A model generated the notes under the pieces. That model searched no databases. It worked only from the letters and a program-made list of their open reading frames with translations, and was not told the origin of the DNA. DNA of 64,000 nucleotides from contig NC_017770.1 of the NCBI RefSeq assembly GCF_000242635.2, forward strand, positions 2,120,669-2,184,668. Reading direction: 5' to 3'. How positions within the stretch are numbered: position 1 is the first letter of the stretch; each line of letters begins with the position of its first letter. A program made the translations under genes and the position numbers. Source of the stretch: Solitalea canadensis DSM 3403. GTDB lineage: Bacteria > Bacteroidota > Bacteroidia > Sphingobacteriales > Sphingobacteriaceae. Shown piece by piece: positions 43,381 through 50,695 of this stretch.

Positions 43381-43402
43381 GATAGTATCATATGATACTA
43401 TC
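43381..43402. promoter_or_regulatory. Perfect 22-bp palindrome abutting the fic start
   Basis: GATAGTATCAT followed at once by its reverse complement ATGATACTATC. Its last base is directly before the ATG at 43403, so a bound protein would cover the start of transcription or translation. The Fic protein itself ends in a winged-helix domain and is the first candidate. Confidence 0.7.
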
Positions 43403-44368
43403 ATGTTAAAACCTCCTTATTCAATAACTTCACTTATATTAGAACAGACCGCTTCAATTTTCGAAAAATTGGGCGAAATTAAATCTGCTAATCTTCAAAA
43501 AGCACCTACGGAATTACGAAAAAAAAACAGAATAAAAACAATACAATCTTCTTTAGAGATCGAAGGAAATACACTAAGCACGGCACAAATAACTGCTCTT
43601 TTAGAGGGTAAAAGAATTCTAGCTCCTGAAAAAGATATTCTGGAAGTAAAGAACGCCATTAAAGCCTATGAGCTGTTAAATGAGTATGAACCATATAAAT
43701 TAGCGTCATTATGTAAAGCTCATAAAATTTTAATGACTGAATTGGTAAAAAATCCAGGGAAGCTCCGTACTCAACAAGTAGGTATAGCTCATGGAGAGTC
43801 AATTAAGCATATCGCTCCGCCACATAGCATGGTAGAGTCTCTGTTAAACAACCTCCTTGCTTATTTAAAAAATGATTCCGATTTGTTATTGATAAAAAGT
43901 TGTGTGTTTCATTATGAGTTTGAGTTTATCCATCCTTTTATGGATGGTAATGGCAGAATGGGACAATTATGGCAACCTGTTATTCTGAAAGATAAATATC
44001 CCGTTTTTGAATTTTTACCCATTGAAACATTAATTAAAAAGGAACAGAAGAGCTATTATAAAGCACTTGCATTATCTGATTCCTTAGGACATTCAACTCC
44101 ATTTATTGAGTTTATGCTAAACATAATAAAGCAGGCTTTGGAAGAATTACTACAATCTCAAAACATAAGCTTAACAGGAAAAGATAGAATTCAATTGTAT
44201 AAAAATGATATAGGCCTGAACAATTTCAGCAGACAGGAATATATGCGGTATTTCAAAACGATTTCATCTGCTACAGCAAGCAGAGATCTTAAAGATGCTG
44301 TAGCAGAAAAAATAATTGAAAAAACCGGGGATAAACGTTTAACGATCTATAAATACTTTCCGGATTGA
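43403..44368 (+). CDS. Class II Fic protein with C-terminal winged helix
   Basis: 321 residues from the ATG at 43403 (an upstream in-frame start would place the palindrome inside the gene). The inhibitory motif SSLEIEGN (about 50-57, S-x3-EG type) precedes the Fic domain, so it is class II, self-inhibited. The active loop is HPFMDGNGRMGQLW at about 177-190; the usual final GR is GQ here, which may alter ATP binding. A wHTH domain follows (about 255-321, SATASRDLKDAVAEKIIEKTGDKRLTIYKYF). Fic enzymes transfer AMP to target proteins; the target here is unknown. Confidence 0.9.
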   Translation: MLKPPYSITSLILEQTASIFEKLGEIKSANLQKAPTELRKKNRIKTIQSSLEIEGNTLSTAQITALLEGKRILAPEKDILEVKNAIKAYELLNEYEPYKLASLCKAHKILMTELVKNPGKLRTQQVGIAHGESIKHIAPPHSMVESLLNNLLAYLKNDSDLLLIKSCVFHYEFEFIHPFMDGNGRMGQLWQPVILKDKYPVFEFLPIETLIKKEQKSYYKALALSDSLGHSTPFIEFMLNIIKQALEELLQSQNISLTGKDRIQLYKNDIGLNNFSRQEYMRYFKTISSATASRDLKDAVAEKIIEKTGDKRLTIYKYFPD

Positions 44369-44369
44369 T

Positions 44370-44562
44370 TTAGCTATTAGCCATTAGCTTTTAGCATTTA
44401 GCAATTTCTTAATTGGATATTTTACACGACTAACTGTTAATAACAGTTAGTCGTGTGTTTTTAGATAACCGGGCCAAAAGCTACTTGTCAAATGACTAAC
44501 ACTTAACCAAGTTAACTTTTCTTTTTTCAGAAAGCTAAAAGCCAACTACCAATAGCTAACTG
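44370..44562. repeat. Word repeats and hairpin between convergent fic and helicase genes
   Basis: Plus-strand words (TTAGCTATTAGCCATTAGC...) at 44370-44400, the hairpin at 44424-44456, then inverted words (AGCTAAAAGCC, AATAGCTAACTGC) at about 44531-44567, running up to the helicase stop codon. Confidence 0.6.
44424..44456. terminator. Perfect 15-bp hairpin, bidirectional terminator
   Basis: ACACGACTAACTGTT, loop AAT, AACAGTTAGTCGTGT. Followed by GTTTTTAG on one side and preceded by AATATTTT-type sequence on the other. Confidence 0.75.
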
Positions 44563-46491
44563 CTATCCCAAATAACTTAATTCCCAGGCACTTTGGTATG
44601 CACTGTTATTTTGAACATGATCTAAGAAACTGGCATAAAATGGATGAGACGATAATGTAGCGCTATCACCGATAATCAAAAGTTTCTTCTTTGCACGGGT
44701 AATAGCTACATTCATCCGTCGGGTATCTGCTAAAAAGCCGATTTCATTTTTCTCATTACTTCTTACCAGGCTAATTGCTATTAAATCACATTCTTGTCCC
44801 TGGAAGCCGTCCACAGTATTGAAGCTGATTTTTTTGCCTAAAGAGGCCAGCGTTTCAAAATTTTCTAATTGCTCTGTTAAGAAACTTACTTGTGCCTTAT
44901 AGGGAGAAATAACGCCTACACGACGAATTTTATCCATAACTTCATTATCATAGTTGGTTAACTGCTGTAAATAATCATTCAGATAATTCATCAACAGATT
45001 TCCTTCTTCCGGATTGCTGGCACTTCGCCCGTTTTCTGTACGCTCATTAAAGCCACAACCTGCTGTGTCAATAAATAATAATGGATTTTCGTCTTCCTTC
45101 ACCAGTTTTCGGTTCGCTACAGTTTCAAAGGCAGTCAGTTTACCGCGATAAAACTGCTGATTCGAAAATTCCATAATCGCTTTGTTCATTCGGTACTGAA
45201 CCTCCAGTAAGGTATCAACCTTTTGTCGTTCGATTACCTTTTCAAATAGCGTTACATTTAGTCCTTGCTTACCAGCCTCATAAGATTTTACAGTAGGAGG
45301 TAACTGACAATGGTCGCCCGCCATGATCACTCGTTGCGCTTTCATGATAGGAATCCAGCATGCCGGTTCTAAAGCCTGAGCCGCTTCATCAATGAAAACA
45401 GTTTTAAACTGACGATCCCGTAATACTGAATTATTCGAACCCACTAATGTACAAGCAATTACTTGTGCTTCTGAAAGTATATCACTGACAATATAGTCTT
45501 CCAGCTTGATCGCTTCTTGCTTTAATGAACGAGCCTCATTAAACAATAGCTGTCGCTGCCGGCTTTCTTCTTTTCCAAAGTTCCGCTTGTACTTAAAGGC
45601 CATATTTCTAAATTCTTCGGCCTTCTTACGGATGCTTTTTATATCGTTAAAATATTCATGCTGACTGATCTTATTATCAATCACCAAATCAGCCAGGTGA
45701 TCTCCTACACGCGCCGGATGTCCGATACGAACAACATTTAAACCCTGAGCAGATAAACGCTCACATAGCAAGTCTACAGCTGTGTTACTCGGCGCTGTTA
45801 CCAATACTTGTTTCTCTTTTAGGGTAACTTGCTTAATTGCTTCCACAAAGGTGGTAGTTTTTCCAGTTCCCGGTGGCCCATGTACAATGGCGACATCATT
45901 AGCATTAAGAATGTTATGAACTGCCGAATTTTGAGAAGTATTTAACTGCTGACTTTCAGATGTATAAAAATCGGCAGAGAAACTGGCAGGGGAGTGGCCT
46001 AACAAAATTTCCCTTAACTCTGCCAATCGATTATTTTGTGCTTCGGCAACAATACGAAGCGTATCATCCATTTCTTTATAAGACGTTTCGTCAAACAACA
46101 GATCAATACCGATTTTACCATCATTAATCCATTCCGGAAGCTCATCTGCGTTTAAATATAACCGTAAACGATCTTTCAAGGCTGTTCCAATAACACCTTC
46201 AACACGCAATTTAGAAGCCTGATTGTTGGTATTACAAAACAATGAAGCCCGTTTTCCTGTTTGTAACTGGTGATCGCTATTTTTGGAATTGGTTCGCTCT
46301 AGTTCAACAAAAACCTGTTCACCGCGACCATAACCTGTTTGGGTAATTTTAACCGGGTACCAGCTGCTGCCATTTTTTACACGCTCACTGATTTCGGATT
46401 CAACAACAAACTTCCGGTATTGTTGTAAATCTTCCTCTTTCTCGATCTTAAGTATTTTCCGTAAATGCTTTAACTCTTCAGCAGCAGTCAT
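44563..46491 (-). CDS. UPF1/IGHMBP2-like superfamily 1 helicase
   Basis: 642 residues. N-terminal beta-barrel (about 40-175), then two RecA folds with Walker A GPPGTGKTTT near 204, motif II DEAAQALEP near 368, motif III GDHCQLPPT near 397, motif IV/V ISPYKAQVSFL and VDGFQGQECDLIAISLVRS, and motif VI NVAITRAKKKLL. The DExxQ form and overall length put it in the UPF1-like SF1B group (5'-3' on RNA/DNA). Cellular role in bacteria unknown. Divergent from map with a 104-bp gap. Confidence 0.92.
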   Translation of the reverse strand: MTAAEELKHLRKILKIEKEEDLQQYRKFVVESEISERVKNGSSWYPVKITQTGYGRGEQVFVELERTNSKNSDHQLQTGKRASLFCNTNNQASKLRVEGVIGTALKDRLRLYLNADELPEWINDGKIGIDLLFDETSYKEMDDTLRIVAEAQNNRLAELREILLGHSPASFSADFYTSESQQLNTSQNSAVHNILNANDVAIVHGPPGTGKTTTFVEAIKQVTLKEKQVLVTAPSNTAVDLLCERLSAQGLNVVRIGHPARVGDHLADLVIDNKISQHEYFNDIKSIRKKAEEFRNMAFKYKRNFGKEESRQRQLLFNEARSLKQEAIKLEDYIVSDILSEAQVIACTLVGSNNSVLRDRQFKTVFIDEAAQALEPACWIPIMKAQRVIMAGDHCQLPPTVKSYEAGKQGLNVTLFEKVIERQKVDTLLEVQYRMNKAIMEFSNQQFYRGKLTAFETVANRKLVKEDENPLLFIDTAGCGFNERTENGRSASNPEEGNLLMNYLNDYLQQLTNYDNEVMDKIRRVGVISPYKAQVSFLTEQLENFETLASLGKKISFNTVDGFQGQECDLIAISLVRSNEKNEIGFLADTRRMNVAITRAKKKLLIIGDSATLSSHPFYASFLDHVQNNSAYQSAWELSYLG

Positions 46492-46595
46492 TTAATATGG
46501 GTTATTTTTATAATAAAGTGCAAAGATGACCATTTGGTTTGAGAAAGGAGAGCAATTAATTAGTTTTGAACGATAAAACCGCTAAATATATAAAC

Positions 46596-47360
46596 ATGTC
46601 TATATCATCAGATAATGATCTTTTAGGAATGAAAAAGATCAGCGAAGCTGTTGCAACAACCTTAAAAGCGATGCGTGAATACGCAAAACCAGGTATGACT
46701 ACCAAAGAGTTGGACGAATATGGAGGGCAGTTGCTGGAGCAATTGGGAGCTAAGTCGGCACCAAAATTAACTTATGATTTTCCGGGGTGGACCTGTATCA
46801 GCATTAACAATGAAATTGCACATGGAATTCCTTCAGAAACAACCATTTTAAAGAATGGAGACCTTATAAATATTGACGTTTCGGCAGAATTAGATGGTTT
46901 TTGGGCTGATAATGGTGGTTCATTTGTGCTTGGGGAAGATATTAACAATTATGAGCCTTTGGTAAAAGCATCTAAAGAGATCTTGCTAAAAGCTATTCAA
47001 CAAATAAAAGGTGGCGTAAAAATATCGGATATTGGGTTACTGATCGAAACAGAAGCCAAAAAACGTGGCTATAAGGTAATTAAAAATCTTACCGGACATG
47101 GTGTTGGTCGTAGTTTACACGAAGATCCACATGAAATTGCCAATTATTGTGATCGCGAAAATAAGGCTCGTTTTCGCAAAAATTCTGTAATAGCTGTTGA
47201 AACATTTATTGCCACCGATTCAACTTATGCAGAGGAACAAGAAGACGGCTGGACTTTGTTAGGTAATAAAGGAGGTTTTGTGGCTCAACATGAGCATACA
47301 ATCATTGTAACCGATGGAAAACCAGTTATTTTGACGGAAGCAAACGAGATCTGGAATTAA
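46596..47360 (+). CDS. map: Type I methionine aminopeptidase
   Basis: 254 residues from the ATG at 46596 (a TTG ten codons upstream is unlikely). Five metal ligands are in place: Asp in NIDVSAELDGF and DNGGSF, His in TGHGVGRSLHEDP, Glu in AVETFIAT and QHEHTIIV. Removes initiator methionine. Housekeeping map genes usually sit in ribosomal-protein operons; this isolated copy could be a second one, which the window cannot tell. A VOC gene follows 13 bp later. Confidence 0.94.
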   Translation: MSISSDNDLLGMKKISEAVATTLKAMREYAKPGMTTKELDEYGGQLLEQLGAKSAPKLTYDFPGWTCISINNEIAHGIPSETTILKNGDLINIDVSAELDGFWADNGGSFVLGEDINNYEPLVKASKEILLKAIQQIKGGVKISDIGLLIETEAKKRGYKVIKNLTGHGVGRSLHEDPHEIANYCDRENKARFRKNSVIAVETFIATDSTYAEEQEDGWTLLGNKGGFVAQHEHTIIVTDGKPVILTEANEIWN

Positions 47361-47373
47361 CGAGCTAACAGCA

Positions 47374-47754
47374 ATGAAGATTAAAATAACAAGTGTGTTT
47401 GTAGACGATCAGGATAAAGCGCTTAAATTTTACACTGAAATTTTAGGCTTTGTAAAGAAGCATGAAATTCCGCTCGGAAAATTTAAATGGTTAACTGTTA
47501 CCGAACCAGATAATGATCATGTTGAACTTTTATTAGAACCCAACGAAAATCCGACAGCCTCAACATATCAGCAATCGCTTGTACAGCAAAATATTCCGTG
47601 TACCACATTTTTTGTTGAGGATGTTGATCAGGAATTCGATCGCTTAACAAAACTCGGTGTTAACTTCACGAAAACCCCAACAGTTATGGGTCCCGTTAAA
47701 ATAGCCGTGTTTGATGATACATGTGGTAACCTGATTCAGATTACGCAAGTTTAA
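47374..47754 (+). CDS. VOC-family protein (glyoxalase-like)
   Basis: 126 residues. VOC fold: KITSVFVDDQDKALKFYTEILGFVKKHEIPLG at the start, TTFFVEDVDQEFDRLTKLGVNFTKTP and VAVFDDTCGNLIQITQV-type end (Glu/Asp metal positions partly kept). Substrate unknown. Co-directional with map, 13 bp apart. A small hairpin (CAGCCTG/CAGGCTG, 47775-47800) follows. Confidence 0.88.
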   Translation: MKIKITSVFVDDQDKALKFYTEILGFVKKHEIPLGKFKWLTVTEPDNDHVELLLEPNENPTASTYQQSLVQQNIPCTTFFVEDVDQEFDRLTKLGVNFTKTPTVMGPVKIAVFDDTCGNLIQITQV

Positions 47755-48069
47755 ATTATTTATATGATTGAAGGCAGCCTGGTTCTAATGAGTCAGGCTG
47801 TTGTGTTTAAGGTCAAATTCGAGGTAAAGGGGATAATTGAAATATTCTATTTAACATAATATCAATTATAGGAATTTATATAAAATAAGCTTTGAGTGGA
47901 ATTATTATAATCAATTTTCCGTTCAACATTTTAACTGTGTTTTTTTACATAATCCAATAGTTAAATTACCGTGGTTTTATGCAAGAAATTTGTACTTTAC
48001 GGCAATTAAAAAATCTACATTTACAATCATAGATTACACGAAGGTCGCAATATATAAATTGTGCTATGT
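47755..48069. other. Gap upstream of the nuclease-like gene
   Basis: About 315 bp. Holds the hairpin at 47775-47800, probably the terminator for the map-VOC unit, and AT-rich sequence that should contain the promoter of the 48070 gene. No gene seen. Confidence 0.4.
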
Positions 48070-49758
48070 ATGACTCCGTCAGAAGAATTATCTTTTATAT
48101 TAAACGAAAAGAGTAAGATAATTGGCAAGACATATGTTGGTCCAAGCTACCATGTGATCCAAAACATTATTCGTTGTATAGACAATCTCTTACCTTTCCC
48201 TCCTAGTTTAAATGAGCTTTCCGCTGGGCAAATAGAGCACATCCAAGAATTGATAAGTTTTGGCTGGCCTCGACTTTTAAAGCCCTATTACGACGATATT
48301 AATATAGAGACTCATTTACCATTCCAAGTAATGACAGATGATCTAATCCAGTGGACGATTTCCAATCTAATTTTTTCTGGAAAAATAGAACTATGCAGGC
48401 AACTGATTTCATATGAAAAGGCCGGGCTACTAATAATCGACAAACATGCAGAAAATAGTTTCACCTTTTCTTATTCCAATGAATTTACTGGCATTGAGCA
48501 ATATGATAGGGAAAGTGCAGAGTTTTATAAAATAGAAATAGTTAACAAAATTGTTGATGAAAGAAGAAAAGCGAAGCCTTTTGATGAAAAGAAAATAAAA
48601 TCAGAGTTCGAAAAGCTAATCTTAAATCCTTTAGGACAATTAATAAGTTATGATACTACTCCTGAGATAGACGACTATTATAATGAAGAAGGGCATTACA
48701 GGCTATTGATGATGCAAGGATATGATGATTTTGATAATAAGGACATTTTTGGTGGAATAGAATACAGTAAATATATTGATGTTGTTGAGCTGATTATTGG
48801 AGTTGGTATTAAACATTCTGAGGCTTGCTTTATGGTAAAGCAAAGGAATAACAAGGTGAATCTTGAAAATCTATTGACCTATACACAGACTAAAGCAAGA
48901 GCTATAAACGACTATGCTAACTACTTAGGATGGGATACTGCAGTGGTGCAGCAAATTTTTGAAACAATCACATTAACCAAAGAGAATTACGATTACTACC
49001 TGGAATACCCCGCTACTCCACCGCCTATTTTTGTAGAAGTAGGTGGCCAATTATTAATGAGATCAATTGCTGGCTGTTTTGCTAATCCTTTTTCTATCCT
49101 TAACCGGGAATTAAAACGTAAGTATAAGAAGGATTATGACAAGGCATTGAACAATAGGGAAAACAGGTTTAGAAAAGAACTGTTCCTATTCTTTCCACAA
49201 GAACAGATCGTGAAAATCCAGAGAGAGATTAAGATATCATTTGAAGGAATCAAAACAGATATTGATGCCATTGTTTTTGATAAGCAAACTGGAACATTAG
49301 GCTTGTTCCAATTAAAATGGCAAGACCCTTATGCTCATTCTATGAAGGAGAGATTTAGTCGCATTACCAATTTATTTCCTAAAGCGAATGAGTGGATTTC
49401 TAAAATAAGACAGTGGATAGCTGCTAATACGGAGCAAACAATATTAAATTCTTTACAGATCGATAAGGAGCTTGTCAAACCTGTGAAGATAAACGAAATC
49501 TGTGTGTTTATTCTCTCAAGAAATCAAATCAATTTTACGGGTGTAGAATTGGACAACACCGTAGCATGGAGTTCCTGGTACCAATTAATTGAAAGTAACG
49601 CAAAGATTAAGACCATGTTCGATGATCCAATAAGGGAAATGTATGTTAAGATTAAAGCTTTCCGACCAGAATTTAGAAGTTCAATGGAAGGAAAGAAAGA
49701 AAAACCTGGCGAACTTGAGATCGATCTGGGGGATGTTAAACTATCGCACAAAAAATAG
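48070..49758 (+). CDS. Predicted PD-(D/E)XK nuclease-like protein
   Basis: 562 residues from the ATG at 48070. Most of it is a helical N-terminal region I cannot assign. Residues about 380-440 have strand-rich TDIDAIVFD... LGLFQLKWQDP: Asp399 and, fifteen residues on, Q414-L-K416, the D-x(n)-QxK pattern of Mrr/NERD-like PD-(D/E)XK enzymes. It converges on the methyltransferase operon with 22 bp between the stop codons, so it is its likely nuclease partner but is transcribed separately. An HJR/competence or repair role is also possible. Confidence 0.6.
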   Translation: MTPSEELSFILNEKSKIIGKTYVGPSYHVIQNIIRCIDNLLPFPPSLNELSAGQIEHIQELISFGWPRLLKPYYDDINIETHLPFQVMTDDLIQWTISNLIFSGKIELCRQLISYEKAGLLIIDKHAENSFTFSYSNEFTGIEQYDRESAEFYKIEIVNKIVDERRKAKPFDEKKIKSEFEKLILNPLGQLISYDTTPEIDDYYNEEGHYRLLMMQGYDDFDNKDIFGGIEYSKYIDVVELIIGVGIKHSEACFMVKQRNNKVNLENLLTYTQTKARAINDYANYLGWDTAVVQQIFETITLTKENYDYYLEYPATPPPIFVEVGGQLLMRSIAGCFANPFSILNRELKRKYKKDYDKALNNRENRFRKELFLFFPQEQIVKIQREIKISFEGIKTDIDAIVFDKQTGTLGLFQLKWQDPYAHSMKERFSRITNLFPKANEWISKIRQWIAANTEQTILNSLQIDKELVKPVKINEICVFILSRNQINFTGVELDNTVAWSSWYQLIESNAKIKTMFDDPIREMYVKIKAFRPEFRSSMEGKKEKPGELEIDLGDVKLSHKK

Positions 49759-49780
49759 ATTCTATCTTACTTATCTCATA

Positions 49781-50695
49781 TCATAAGCATTCCTTCAATT
49801 CCATCAAAGAATCGCGATGTTTCTTTAAGTTTATCCTTATTTCTTTGAAGGATTCTTCATTAAATTCAAAATGATTATCACCAATCTGAGCTTTTAAAAA
49901 CTCTTTGCCATCTCCATTTATTATAACCTTAGAATGAGCAAACTTGTTTCTCACATCGATCACTTCTGACTGATATGGAGCATTGACCTTAATAAAGCTT
50001 GGAATATACTGATGTTTCTCTTTGTTTTTTTTCAAAATTCCTCTTAGTAGTTCCAATTTTCTTATTGCATCAAGTCGAGGTAGAATAGCGGTTATCCCTC
50101 CCTTTTCATATTCTGCCTTCAACCATTTACATTTTCCTTGTTCTTTCTCTAAAATCTGTTCATTGAAAAATTTATCAATATCAAAGGCTTTAGCAATATC
50201 TAATTCCGTGCATTGTTGTAGTCTTTCTTCAATCATTTCATCAAGATCAGACGTTTCACCTACAATTAAGCCACGCATTGAATTGATTTCTTCAATTTTC
50301 TTGATGGTGGTAAGAAATACTTTTTCAAATTTATCTTCAATCTCTTTCCTGTCAGAATGATAAACACCTTCAAGTTCTCTTTCTTTAATCGATTCTATAA
50401 TGGTTTGCTTATCGCTCGAATAGAAGATGATGTCCGTATATATATTTTTCTCCCGTAAAAAATCAATAATAGAACTGCCATCTGCAGAGTTTCTTAAATT
50501 GAAATCAATCAGGAAAATATCATATTTCTTTAACCCATCGTCAACAAGTTCCTGGATCACTTCATCAAGCGTTTTCTTCCTTTTAATTATTGGATTAAAT
50601 CCATGGCCCTCAACAGTTTCCCTGAATAATTCGGTAGTTGTTTCATACCATGAATTATCGTCTTCTACCCAAAGAATGTAATAGTTTAGTTTCAT
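49781..50695 (-). CDS. Receiver domain fused to HEPN-like domain
   Basis: 304 residues. Residues 1-125 are a response-regulator receiver: acidic pair in WVEDDNSW (Glu11, Asp12, Asp13), phospho-acceptor Asp64 in FLIDFNL, and the conserved Ser in FYSSDKQ near 93. The C-terminal part (about 130-304) is alpha-helical and contains DVRNKFAHSKV with R249-N250-xxx-H254, the RNxxxH signature of HEPN RNases. No DNA-binding domain is present. Its start overlaps the stop of the upstream dual-ATPase gene (ATGA), so the two are made together. I infer an RNase-type or toxin-like output switched by phosphorylation. Confidence 0.65.
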   Translation of the reverse strand: MKLNYYILWVEDDNSWYETTTELFRETVEGHGFNPIIKRKKTLDEVIQELVDDGLKKYDIFLIDFNLRNSADGSSIIDFLREKNIYTDIIFYSSDKQTIIESIKERELEGVYHSDRKEIEDKFEKVFLTTIKKIEEINSMRGLIVGETSDLDEMIEERLQQCTELDIAKAFDIDKFFNEQILEKEQGKCKWLKAEYEKGGITAILPRLDAIRKLELLRGILKKNKEKHQYIPSFIKVNAPYQSEVIDVRNKFAHSKVIINGDGKEFLKAQIGDNHFEFNEESFKEIRINLKKHRDSLMELKECL

